From positions 277,471-341,470 of the forward strand of contig ML976716.1 of assembly GCA_010015655.1 (NCBI GenBank): DNA of 64,000 nucleotides. Reading direction: 5' to 3'. A program made the position numbers and the translations under genes. Shown here one piece after another: positions 36,709-48,477 of this stretch. This DNA comes from Bimuria novae-zelandiae CBS 107.79 (Eukaryota > Ascomycota > Dothideomycetes > Pleosporales > Didymosphaeriaceae). How positions within the stretch are numbered: the stretch's first letter is position 1; each line of letters begins with the position of its first letter. The notes under the pieces were generated by a model. It was not told where the DNA came from. It ran no database searches and saw only the letters and a program-made list of their open reading frames with translations.

Positions 36709-39700
36709 TATTAATTCTAATAATAAAATAAAAGAAGCTTAATCCTTATTATAGTTACTTAGTTACTAACTTAAGAAGACTAAACTCTTTAAAAATAAAA
36801 TGATTATTTTTAATACTACCGTAATCCTCCTTAGCTGGCTTATTAAGAAGTTTAGTCCTTTTAAAGCTTATAAAGTAAGTTCTAGACCTTTTTTTATACT
36901 TTCTTTACTTTTTCCTACCTTCTAACTTGCCTTCTTACTTTTTTAACTTCTTTTTTAGTTTTTTATTAGCCTAGGTGTACGCACTCGCTAACTTTATAAG
37001 CTTAGCTTTTAGAGCTTAGTTTTATTATACACGATAATTAAGCGTTAGTATATTAATTATATTATTTATAAACGCGTTTATTAGTAGGTGCTAGCGGGCA
37101 AGATGGTATTCTACGAAAAGTGCTATACCTATAAGCTTATTAGCTATACTAGACAAGTATGCTTTAGTCTAACTTATTTTAAATAATTTTAAGGTATACT
37201 TTACTAACTTCTTTTCCTACTTAGATTCAGCCTGCCCTTAATAAATTTAGTTATAAAAAGTTTACTAATATTATAGTTATTAGTGTAGCCTATCTTATAA
37301 ATAAGATTTTAAAAAATAGCTAAAAGTAAAAGGCCTTATTTACTAACCTTAACGCGTACTATTTTACTTATAAGATTATTATAATTAATTACTATACCTC
37401 CTTTAGGAGTATGACTACTACTACTTTAGGCCTTATTACTTTTTTTAAGGCCGTTTAGCTCTTAGAGGGTATTACTATTATAGTTAAGAAAACTTTTAAT
37501 CTTCTTTAACTTTATACTACTAATTTTAAAGTATTTTATTAAGAGTATAAGAACCCTTTTATAAGTTCCTTTTAAATACTAAAGCTATCATTTAAGACTA
37601 ATATCGTGTAGCTCTTTAGCAAGTTTATAGTAGTAGATAAGGGTATTATAATAGATAGTTTTTAGGTAATAGATAATGTCCTCGCGAGAGCTAATATACT
37701 ACTTAAGTCTACTAGGGCTTACGCTAGTAGCTTTAGGCTATTATAATTAAAAAGCGCTTAAGTAAGGATAATAATGGCTTTCTTAATCATAGTAATATGA
37801 TATATAGTAAAGAGGAAGACCTAAATATTATTAAGAAAGATTTTATTATTTCTTTCATAGCTAAAGATACTTCTCTCGTCTATTTCCTTTTTCTTTTTTC
37901 TTTTTAGAGGCGTTTACTTTTAGTACTAATTTTTTTAATAGTTAAAGTAGGCTAGAGTGGGGTTTATATAAAACGCTATTTTTAAAAAGTTAAATATATA
38001 TTATTATTCTAATCCTTAGATAAATTCTGCTCCTTTTCTAATAAGCTTTATAGGGGGGCTTACTATACTAAAGAAGTCTTATATAAATTTTTATTAAAAG
38101 TTCGCGAAGTCTATAAAGCTCTAAACTCCTTTTACTAAAATTAGTAGCTCTTACTTAGACTTTATCTAGGTTTATACTTACGTCCTTATTAACTTCTATA
38201 ATAAATTTAAGGTATTTAGTGTTTTTAACGCAGAACTTAGATCTCTTAATATTTAAATTTAATTTTATAGCTCTTAACTTTTAAATTATAGTACGTACTT
38301 TCTCTTCCCGATCTTTTTAGCTACTACTAGAGAAGATAAGAACGTTATCTATATATACTAAGTAGTAGTTATTAAGGTACTCCCTTATTACCTAATTAAT
38401 ATATTATTAAAACGTACTTAGAGCGTTAGCTAGGCTAAAAGAAACTACTAGCTACTTATAAAGACTAAATTAGGTTCTAAACGCTGTATTTTATTTCTTG
38501 CATTTTATTATCTAAAGCTTATAAAAGGATTAGATTATATTAAGTTTACTAAACTATTTAGCCTTTATAAGGTACTAAAAGGTCTTACTAATTAATAATA
38601 AAGGGTACTAATCCTTCCTTAAAATAGCGTTTAAGGCTTAATAATTAACGTAGAAGCGTAGTATTCGACTAAATTTCTTAGTAAATAATACTATGATAGT
38701 AGCGCTAGACTTAATTACTTAAATAAAACCTTTATTTAAATATTTAGTGAGCTCTTTTTAAAGAATAAGCTACTCTTTACGAGACATATTAAATAAAGGA
38801 CTATAGGGGATCTCTAGGGTCTCGCTATCTTTTTTCACGAGAGGGATAAAAAGATTCACTCTAGGTCTATAGTACAGGGAGAGCTTGTTAGCTTGTTCCC
38901 TATAGAAAATACGCTATAAGTCCTTAAAAGCTTTAGGTTGTAGCTCTTATTGGTTTACTTTTAGCTTATAAGTTAACGCCTTTTATATATTCTTTATTAA
39001 TATAAAAAATACCCTAGCCCTGTTTTATAGGCGTTAATTACGCTAATCTAAGGCTATAAAAGCCATAGCTAATACCTTTTAAAGCCTTATTAATAGTTTT
39101 TTTACTTTTTTAATTACGGATGCGAGTGCCTAAACTTCTAGTTTAAATTAATTTCTTTACTAGTGCTAGTTTAACTCTTTTTTTTTATATTAGGATAGGA
39201 ATTAGATTATATAACTCGTTATTAAGTAAGATATATAACTATATTAGTTTTATATAGCTATTAATATTTGTTTTTAATCAAACTACTTTGCGTATAAAGA
39301 GTTGCATGCCTCTAATACTAATAACGTTTTATAAATAGGGTAGGTTTTTACGCTGTTGGTAGGCTTTTATTATAAATTTTTTAATATAAATTAAAAGGTT
39401 AAATAACCTAAATTTATTATTATTAATATAAACATAATATTATTAATAAGCTAGTATACTATTACTAGTATTAAGTCTAGCTATAGCTTTTAAAAGCTAT
39501 TAAAATTTATTTTTTGCCCTTTTTCCTACTTCTACCTCCTATCGACGACTATTACTAAGAGAATCTAGTTTACTAAATTAATAAGGACTATATTAAACTC
39601 ATTATTAAAGGATCTTTTAGTAGTAGGTACAGTAGCGTAAACTTATGCTAGCTTTATTATAGGTAAAAGTTTACACTACTTTACACGGTATCCTATATCT

Positions 39701-40590
39701 CTATAATAAAAATAAGAACTATTCTTATTATAGGTTTGTATTACCTTGCGCAAGATCTACACAGCTCGTTTTTAGGTGTTACTAGACCTATGTCCTATAG
39801 CTCTATCTACTACTTAGTATCTTATATTTTAGCTTTGTTAGCTAGATATCCTTTTAGGATTAGCTTAAGTAAGTTTTTAATCTATCTTATCTAGCGTCCC
39901 GCTCTTAGTAGAGAACTTTAGTAATAATATTTTATTTAAAAAAGTTTTCTTTAACCTTATTAACTTTATTTTAGACCACTTATAGATCCTAATTATTACT
40001 TATATCCACTATAACTATTTAGTTTTATAAGTTATTATAAAGGCTTTAAAAGTATAGGTTCTTTAAAATTTCTTAATTACACTCCTTAGCTTCTATAGCA
40101 TAGTTATTAAAGTTAAGATTAAAGTTATAAAGCTTCTAGTTTGCTTACTATATTATAGGTAAATAGTTACGCGCGATTTCTTTAGCTAGTTAATTATAAA
40201 AGTTATAGTCTAATAACTCTTAGAGGTTAGCTTTAGTGTATTTTAGGTAGTAGTCTAGGTACGTAATTCTCACTATCGCTACACGTTTTATTAATTAACT
40301 AATAATATATTTAGGTATATTTTTAAGATATTTCCTATCCTCTAGGAGTTTATATTATATTACTATTTTAAAATAGTTGTAATCTTATTATGTACTATTA
40401 AAGTAAGCTAAATTAAAATATTTAGGATTGTAGCTTCTTCCTTAGTTTAAAATAAGCTCTACTATCAATCTCTTTAGTAGTTTTATTTATTAGTCTACTT
40501 TTAATAGCTAATTTGTACCTCTTATTTTTTAAAAGTATTCTTATATTACTAGGGATTCTTGGCGCTCTTTTACTATTTTTTTTAGTTAGT
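36709..40590 (-). pseudogene. Gypsy-2 pol and gag remnants
   Basis: TpA-saturated DNA with no open frame above 60 codons. Minus-strand conceptual translation gives reverse transcriptase around 38150-38900 with YIDNVLIFSS, and protease/gag-like traces to the right. Everything is riddled with stops; no functional product is possible. Confidence 0.65.
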
Positions 40591-40595
40591 CTTCT

Positions 40596-40741
40596 TGTTA
40601 TGAGGCTCTCACACCTTGTTCCGATCCGGGTTAGGGCGGTAAGGTATCGTGGTGCTTCACGGATTATTTAGTAGTACAAGTTGATGCGACACTTAGCGCG
40701 AGGCTAGACAATCTAATCTTATAACGAAGTAAGATAACTAT
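40596..40741 (-). repeat. 3' LTR of Gypsy-3, first part
   Basis: TGTTATGAGGCTCTCACACC to ATAACTAT, where the Copia block interrupts it. Confidence 0.85.
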
Positions 40742-40803
40742 TGTCGCGGAGCAAAAGGCTAACCTTCTGCTCCCGTTGGAGTAGAATATTCTTAACCGTC
40801 ACA
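40742..40803 (-). repeat. ~62-bp terminal repeat of the inverted Copia segment, left copy
   Basis: On the minus strand starts TGTGACGGTTAAGAATATTC and ends CTCCGCGACA; a purine tract GGGGGGGTG precedes it, as at a 3' LTR. Second copy at 42305-42369. Confidence 0.7.
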
Positions 40804-41142
40804 CACCCCCCCAGATCGTAGCGTAGCGAAGAGATGGAAGCTTTTCAAGGTTTCTCATACATATTGGCCGCAGCGCAACATGCCCTGTATATTCTGCTCC
40901 AGTCTCTCCCGCTCGCCCTCTACGTCTGTGGCCCTTCTTGCAACTGACTCTTTAGCCATCTGGCACTATAGCCATCTAGCGCTAGCATTTGCATTGCTAG
41001 CCTAGTGCTCTCTGGCGCAGTGCTCTTTGGTGCAGTGTGCTCTTGGCTATTTGTGTGGTGTGCACGTGCTCGCTTGTGGTACCCCACCCGAGTGGGAATC
41101 CGTCACTTGAGTGCTTGCGCAGGCTTCAGCGATTCCGGGCTC
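40804..41142. other. Low-RIP leader segment inside the Copia block
   Basis: Balanced composition with normal CpA/TpG and a leader-like region next to the TAGTTATGAGCCC site. Open frames here (for example 41005-41196 plus) look accidental. Confidence 0.45.
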
Positions 41143-41309
41143 ATAACTATAGCGGTTGTTGCTGCAAAGCGAAAGTCGGGAAAAACACTAATTTGATTGT
41201 ATGTGTGTAGTAGCTAAGATATATACTGCTAGGTAGGCTAGGCAGCAGTAAATGAGTGTAGGCAGCAATGAGCTAGCATAGGCAATAATAAACAATCCGA
41301 ATACCGTTA
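41143..41309 (-). repeat. Copia LTR, reversed copy
   Basis: Minus strand begins TGTAACGGTATTCGG and ends near CAACAACCGCTA, followed by TAGTTATGAGCCCGG. Same family as the plus-strand LTR at about 46312-46470. Confidence 0.75.
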
Positions 41310-42304
41310 CACTTGTTGTTGTATCCTTAGGGTCGGTTGGGAGCGTCGGGGTTTATCAACCAGTACTTAGACTATAAGTGTCTCTTGCCACAGAGGCATA
41401 TACCGCTTTAAGAAGGTTTATTACTTTATAGTGTTATTAGCTTTACTATCTCTAGCTCTACCGCGTGTGCACTAAAGCCTGTACTAATTAGGCGTGTACG
41501 CTTTAGGTATGCTAAAAACTTGGTAACGTAGTCTTCTACTAATAGGACTTTTATACTAAGCCTCTCTTTTTAGATCAGGTCTCGCAGACCTGCCGTTCCG
41601 TATTCGGGGTTAATTATCTTATAGGTAACTAGGAAGTCCTCCTGCGCACGGGTATCCTTAGTCTCTAAAAGCTTAATAGCCTTACACTAGCTAGTAACCT
41701 TAATCTAATGTCAAAGCCATTCTTTAACCTTTCTACCCTTTGGCGGTATCTAAAGATCCTTATATTTTACTATTAAATCGCGACGACGCGTCGCATCCAA
41801 TAGTGCGAGATATTTCTTAAGGGTTGTAAGTTGTTAGTGCGGCGTATCCTTATCCTTAATTAGGTATATGTAATGCGCTACTATTATCTTACTAATCTTA
41901 AAGTTAAAGTCTGCTAGAGCCTTAAGCTAACGCTTATACTTTAGATTCTTCTTCTCTTATCGCTCGTACGCCTAACGATAGTCGGCTCGCTACTTAGTGT
42001 TTAAGCTAGTAAATAATATAGCTTGTTAATTATAGTTGCTTAGCTAAGGCTCCGTTGGCTCCTCTAGCTAGGGTAGTTAGTCTACTGCAATATCTAGATT
42101 AACGTATTTTTAGAGTTAGTTCTTTTGTGCCGTATCCTTGCGGATAAACAGCTATTTATACTAATCCTCTAATTAGCTAAGGACAATCGTCACCCAAGTA
42201 ACTATTAGGTCTAACTCAATTATTATCGTGCTCGTAGGTGCTCTACTCTATGTGTGAGTATATAATAAGTCAGGTAAGTGAGATCCTATCGTAATCCGGG
42301 CTCA

Positions 42305-42369
42305 TAACTATCGCGGAGCAAAAGGCTAACCTTCTGCTCCCGTTGGAGTAGAATATTCTTAACCATCAC
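42305..42369 (-). repeat. ~65-bp terminal repeat of the inverted Copia segment, right copy
   Basis: Near-identical to 40742-40803. On the minus strand it is followed by TAGTTATGAGCCCGG, a likely primer-binding site also found beside the LTR at 41143-41309. Confidence 0.7.
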
Positions 42370-45300
42370 AATAAGGAAGCTGGTAAGAAAGTGGCTGCAG
42401 CCTTTGCCAAGAATCCGAGCTTAAAAGCGAGGGTAGAGAAAGCCATACAGGACTAGAAGGCAACTTAGTTAAACTCTAAGCCTATAGTTACTATTAATAA
42501 TGGCAAGCCTCCTTCCAATCCATTAACCTACACCGTATAATATATAGTATCTAATGCTATTATAGTTAACAAGCACGACGAGCACAACGAGCGCGATAAA
42601 CGTAATAAGGATCTAATACTTAATAATAGTGTTAAACCTACTAAGGAGTTAGTAGCTCTATTAACGCTTAACGATATTAGTAGCTACGACTTATTAAGTA
42701 ACTAATTTATACTTGATCCTGGTTTGAACACTTACATTGTTAACACTAAGTCCTGGCCTAGATAGACGAGAGAGTATAAGGCTAGTGCTAACGACTTTAT
42801 AGGAGCAGGAATAGGCCGTATTAAGATTACTATATAGGGTAGCATGAAGCTGACCGTGAAAATACTAAGAGAACTATTACCTATTGTCTTAACACACGTT
42901 GCCTTAGTTAAAGGCTTCTTAACGAGCCTTATAGGCTTAGCACGCTGTCGCTCGAGTTAGATCTACTTTAACTTAGGACAAGATTTGCTATACAAAGTTA
43001 GCAAGAAAACTATTATTACACAACTAGAGTATAATAATAGCTACTAGCTAGTTAACGCTAATGCTAGCTATTGCCTAGACATACGCCTATTATTATCCTT
43101 TAGCACTACCTACCGACCTTTAAAGGACCCTTAACATAATTATATAGTTAACTACAAGATAGCGCACAGCACCTGGGGTTATCCTAGTAAAAAGGCAATT
43201 AAGAAGCTAGTTAACTATGTAGAAGGCTTACGAGTAGAAAGTAAAGATAGCGACTTCTGTAGCGTATGTATTAAATTGAAACTTACAAAGCAAGTCTCTA
43301 GAAGATAGCAGGAGGACTTTACACCTAGGAAGTTCTATTACGTTACTATAGACTTTATATAGCTACTACCTCGAGAGGCAGACCCTTGTCTTAATAGTGA
43401 CTAAATTATAGGTTACATGGTAGACTAGTATAGTAAGTGGTATAAAGTTAACTGCTTTCTATAGCGTATAAAGGCATTCCTAAGCCGCTAGCTTGTTTAA
43501 AAAGTTCGCAAGATATAGCGTATTTTTAATAGCGACGTTACTATAATTAAGACTAATAACAACTAAGGATATAGAGTTACACTAAACGTGTTGGAGGAGC
43601 TCTGCGCTAAGCTAGGGATCTAATACAAGCCACGGGCAGACTACGTAGACGAACAAAACGGCCTTGCAGAGCAAGTAGGCAAGATTATTATTATTCAAGC
43701 TCGAGTTATGAGGCTTAAAGGAAACCTGCTAAAGTCATTATTAAATAAGCTATTTCGAATAGCAGCATACATACTGAATTGCACACTAACTAAAGCGCTA
43801 GGCTAGAAGACTCTATATAAGGTTATGTGGGGATTAAAGCTAAAGGTAAACCACTTACGTCCTATAGGCTGTCAAGCATACGTCTAAAATCTGTCTATTA
43901 AAAGAGGCGACAAGCTAGAATCTAGAGCTCTTATAAGACACCTTATAGGCTATAATTTAATAAATATCTTCAGGATCTAGCTGCCCACAAAGGATAGAGT
44001 AATTTAAGCGAGAGACGTCATTTTCGAGCCAACGCGATTTTACAAAGGGCCAGAAGGCTACGCAGCTAAGTTAGTTATTAAAGAAGTTATAGAGCTACTT
44101 ACTTTCCTAGAAGAAGCTAAATCTGACAATATCGCTATTAAAGAGCTTATGACGCTTAGATAAAGCCATATAATACCTGCAGCGGCAGCTCAGGCCAGCC
44201 AGTAGTAGGTAGGGGGTAAGAGCAGAAGTGACGAGAACGATAAAGTTAATAAGGACGTAGAGGACCTATTTATAAGAGGTGGGCTGCTTACACCTACGTT
44301 ACCTAAGCCTTACGTAAGCCGGCAATGGAATAACAATACTCCGGCCAACGTTCTCCCAACAGAACAAGATCTAGAGACAACACTACAAGAGCTCTCTGTA
44401 ACATAAATTCTTAGTTATATACCTAATTACTATAACAACAACGCGCCAAGGCGTAGAAATCCCGAAATTAATAAATTAAACATACGTATAAGCTCGCGCC
44501 ACCGATAATAGCGCATAGACAACCTTACTAGTGTAACTAGATACTAGACGCACGCAATTTCCTATAGAATACGCATTAATAACTACCTACACGCATTTAT
44601 AATAGCGCTAAAGCCACAGCCTGTAATTAAGATCTATTAGTTACAAGTTCCACCTCCACCAAGGACCTAGAGAGACCTAGAGACTTATCTATATAGAGCC
44701 GAGTTTTAACAAGCTAGTTAAGAAGAATACTAAAGTATTTAGAGTAAAGGATGCTTTGCTAGGACTGTAAAGATAATAGTAAATATTAATACTAAGGTCT
44801 TACCACTTATGTAGGTATTTACCTATAAATTTAATAAGGACGGTTTTCTTTCACGATTTAAGGCACGATTAGTGATTAGAGGTAATCTCTAGCAGCCGTA
44901 TAGAGACACCTACGCCGCCATACTCGCGGCACGCACCTTTAGAGTAATTACTACTATTGCTAATTACTTTAGGCTAGAGCTAATTTAGTACAACGTACTA
45001 ATAGCTTTTCTTAACGCCCTACTTAATCGTCTACTCTACGCGCAGACGCTAGACGGATTTTAAGAAAATAGAGAACTACTCTAGATACTCCGCGCTCTCT
45101 ATAGATTAAAGAAGTTATCGCTACTATAGTACAAGGAGCTCCATAGGACGCTATAGTTACTAGGGATAAAGCCTGTGCCAGGCTTTTCATGTGTATACAC
45201 GAATAAGTGGCTTATACTATTCGTCTACGTTAACAATATTATTATGGCCTTTCACCCACATAATACCGAGCTCTACTAGCAGTTCGAGTAGAAGCTTAGC

Positions 45301-46311
45301 AAGTGCTATTAACTAAAGCGACTTAGTCTACTTAAGTGGCTTTTAGGCATACGCGTTATCCGAGACATTACCGCCCGTAAACTCTAGCTACTTTAAGATG
45401 CCTACATTAATAAAGTAGCCGCAAAGTATAGCATAACGTCTACTAGCCACTATACAGAAGTACCTATGATAGTTAACTACCTTAAGCTATCTACAGAGGA
45501 TCCTAATATAGCTTATATAAAGCTCTACTAGGAGCTTGTTAGCTATCTTGCGTTCCTAACGTAGTTTACTTAACCAGACCTCGCACGTACACATGTGATA
45601 CACGCTTTACATCTTACTAACCTTAGACAAGCTTACGTGGACTCTATACGCAAAGTATGGCGTTACGTCTTAAAGATAAAGTACTACGCGCTTAAAGCTT
45701 GCATAGAGTAAGAGATTTAAGAGTTTATAACTATAGAAGAAGATTATTGCGATCTTATATTCTTTAGAGCATCTAATACTACTTTTATAGATAACTTAGA
45801 GACTCGCTATAGCTCTTAAGGATATATTTTTTAGTTATTTAGGATAACTATTAACTAGAAGTCTACCCTGCAGCGTATAGTTACTAAATTAACTACTAAG
45901 GCAGAGCTACTCGCGCTCTCCCTTACAGGCTTAGAAATAGAGAAGTAGCTACGCCTATTTAAGGGCCTCTTACTAACGCTTTATACTACTCTAACTATCT
46001 TATGTAACAATCAGCAGACGGTTAGGATTGTTATAAAAGAATAAGATAAACTAGTAACTAAGCTTAAGCATGTCGATATACACTAGAGCTAGATCCGCCA
46101 GGAAGTAGAGCAGGGACAACTCTACGTATAATGGCAATCTACTAATAGGATGCCTGCTGACGGCATGACCAAGATGCTACCACGTTAAAAGCACGCAGAG
46201 TTTGTGAGGTAGCTATACCTTATAAATCTATACTCTCGACTTTAAGGCACAGTAGATATGTAGGAGAGATCATCCTTACGTTGTTAACTAACTACAGGAT
46301 AAGGGAGTGTG

Positions 46312-46470
46312 TAACGGTATTTGGATTATTTATTATTGCCTATGCTAGCTTATTACTACCTACACTTATTTACTGCTGCCTAGCCTACCTAGCAGTATAT
46401 ATCTTAGCTACTACACACATATAATCAAATTAGTGTTTTTCCCGACTTTCGCTTTGCAGCAACAACCGCT
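46312..46470 (+). repeat. Copia LTR, right copy
   Basis: Begins TGTAACGGTATTTGG after the purine-rich AAGGGAGTG and ends near AACAACCGCT. Inverted match to 41143-41309. Confidence 0.75.
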
Positions 46471-46478
46471 ATAACTAT

Positions 46479-46758
46479 TAGTCTGTATAGGAAAACGTAC
46501 TCGCATAGAAGATATGTAAGTTAACTATAAGGAGTATAACAAAGGAAACCATCCTGTATATATATCCGCGTGCTTAGTTACTTAGTACTACTAATTAACT
46601 AAGTAGTTACGTGCCTTGCTTTGTTGCTTAGTACCACTAATTAACTAAGTAGTTACGTGACCTTAAGGTTAGCTCTTTAGCGCACTTATTAACCCGTTCC
46701 TTAGTCACTTGTCCTTATAAGCGCCTATTCCCCCATTATCCTGTTCTAGTTCGTAACA
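46479..46758 (-). repeat. 3' LTR of Gypsy-3, second part
   Basis: Resumes at TAGTCTGTATAGG after the Copia block and ends TTCGTAACA, followed by the purine tract. Confidence 0.85.
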
Positions 46759-46795
46759 CTATCCCTCCCTTCCTAGTCTTCGTCCGCGAAGAACC

Positions 46796-47311
46796 ATGCC
46801 TGCTAACTAAACAACTAGCACCCATCGTCGTCGCGAACTTGTCTCCGCCATTAAGGCGTACAGAAGCATTATAGTATTAAAGTGTTTTAACTACAAGACC
46901 TATTCGCGAGTCTATAAGGTGTTAATTTATTCGGGGAAATGTAGTGAGTGCCTAAAGAGGGGCGCGAAGTACAACGTAGCTATTACCTATAATAAGTTCT
47001 CTTGTTTAGTTACTAAGAAGCAAAAATTAGATACGTAAATTCTAGAGGCACGAAAAAAGTAAGACGTAGTATTTAAAGCAATGCGCGTAGCGCGTGTAAA
47101 AGAAGGGCGTTTAGCTAAATAGCTAGCTTTAAACGCGAAGCGTGCTAAAGAGGCGATCGCTATTAAGAGCGCTGCTTTAGAGGAACTGGAGGAGGACCCC
47201 CCTTAGCCTGCTTGGCCGAATGGCCCGGTCGAGCTGACTCCCCGTGTCTGGTTGGCTGCGGAAGAACTTCCCCTCGATTTCTGGGACAACTCGGCGCCTT
47301 TGTCGTCCTAG
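46796..47311 (+). pseudogene. Antisense accessory ORF of Gypsy-3: Zn2Cys6-like cysteine array plus charged helix
   Basis: From ATG 46796 one frame of 172 codons reaches TAG 47309-47311, with five internal TAA/TAG codons. After a basic N-terminus (THRRRELVSAIKAYRS) comes KCFNYKTYSRVY, eight residues, then CSECLKRGAKY. With three Tyr read as mutated Cys the spacing is CX2CX6CX8CX2CX6C, identical to the Gypsy-1 frame. A Lys/Arg/Glu/Ala-rich helix follows (LEARKK, MRVARVKEGRLAK, KRAKEAIAI), then a Pro/Trp-rich tail (PVELTPRVWLAAEELPLDFW). It lies opposite gag-pol, between the purine tract and the chromodomain, and probably overlaps the pol 3' end tail to tail. Confidence 0.65.
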
Positions 47312-48349
47312 GTCCGCCTAGGACGTGGGGCCTCAGGATGCCCTTTGTGGAACTTCTCTAAGGCCTCTTTGCAGTTGGTAAGGTTCCTCGCTAGTTCCCA
47401 CGTGTTGTGGCTTTCCGGCCATCCTTCCCACTTCACCAGGTACTTGTACTGACGCCCGATCTTTTATAGATCCCTAATCGCTTCGACCTCGTACTCCTCG
47501 TCCTCGAGTTCGAGTTGTGTTTCTAGTTCGGCGTCTGGTGGTGCTGGTTCTAATAATAACTTGTGGAAGACTGGGTAGATCCGTGTATCTATAGGTAACT
47601 ATAGTTTAAAATTAACTAGTCCTCTAACCTCTTAAATTTCGAACAGTCCTTTTTAAAGGTTATCTAGTTTTTTACTTAGCCTTGTTATCTTAAGATTTTT
47701 TCGCGAGAGGAGGACTCTATCCCCCTCCTTAAAAGTTAGTCTTATAATCCTTTTCTTATTTGCCTATTGCGCTGTTTATTTGTTACGCCGCGCGATATTC
47801 TCGTGTAGTGTTTTATACAGATCCTACATGAGTTTGGCTTTATTAGCTACGTCCTTCGCAATGCTCTGGATGTCTAATGGATCCCGGTAAGTCGTTGGCT
47901 CACATCCATGGTTGGCGTAATATGGCGAGTATCCTGTAGTCGCCGATCTTGTGCTATTGTATGCCAGCTAAGCTATTAGTAACAGCTTAACCTAATCGTC
48001 TTAAAGCTTATTTACATACATCCGGAGATATTATTCTAACGTTTAGTTTATTCGCTTAGTTTAGCTATCTATTTTAGAATAGAAGCTCGTCGTGAGCTTG
48101 TGCTTAATCCCTAATTTAGCTATAAACGTGGTCTAGTATAATAATGTGAATATCTTGGCCCTGTCTGTGATAAACTCGTTAGGTTGTCCGACTTGTAATA
48201 TTAGTTCTTGCTCTACTACATAGGCTAGTTCCTTTACTAATATAGCTTCTCTAATCGGCACAAACCTTAACTCCTTAGTAAGTTGGCAGATTATAACTAA
48301 GATTAAGTTATAAGGATCCTTGTTCCCTAGTGCTAGTAATGCTAGTAAC

Positions 48350-48477
48350 CAGACTTGTTAACAATTAAGCCAATCAAGCCGATCTAACCAAATTTAGTAA
48401 CATCTTAACCTATGCGAGCTAGTGAATTACCATATTGGGTTAGACCGGCTTGATTGGCTTGATTGTTGACAAGTCTG
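48350..48477. mobile_element. 128-bp MITE with hAT-type ends, inserted in Gypsy-3 pol
   Basis: Termini CAGACTTGTTAACAATTAAG and its inverted counterpart ending GTTGACAAGTCTG, with extended similarity over ~37 bp (AAGCCAATCAAGCCG). Exact 8-bp duplication CTAGTAAC on both sides (48342-48349, 48478-48485). No coding capacity. The ends resemble those of the hAT transposon at 7295-7307 and of the 46.6-kb island. Confidence 0.9.

Larger units (their letters stand above)
40742..46470. mobile_element. Rearranged Copia block inserted in the Gypsy-3 LTR
   Basis: Bounded by ATAACTAT on both sides (40734-40741, 46471-46478). The right part (42370-46470) is plus-strand Copia Pol: protease motif DPGLNTYIVNTKSW (~42715), integrase (~43560-43870, LCAKLGI, NGLAEQVGKI), reverse transcriptase with YVNNIIMAF (45226 on), RNase H, purine tract, and an LTR starting TGTAACGG at about 46312. 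The left part is inverted: minus-strand gag at about 42250-41400 (AQEDFLVTYKIINPEYGTAG), preceded by a ~65-bp repeat (42305-42369) that also occurs at 40742-40803, and a reversed TGTAACGG LTR at 41309-41143. So gag and pol point in opposite directions. Either two related elements recombined or one was internally inverted. Confidence 0.65.
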
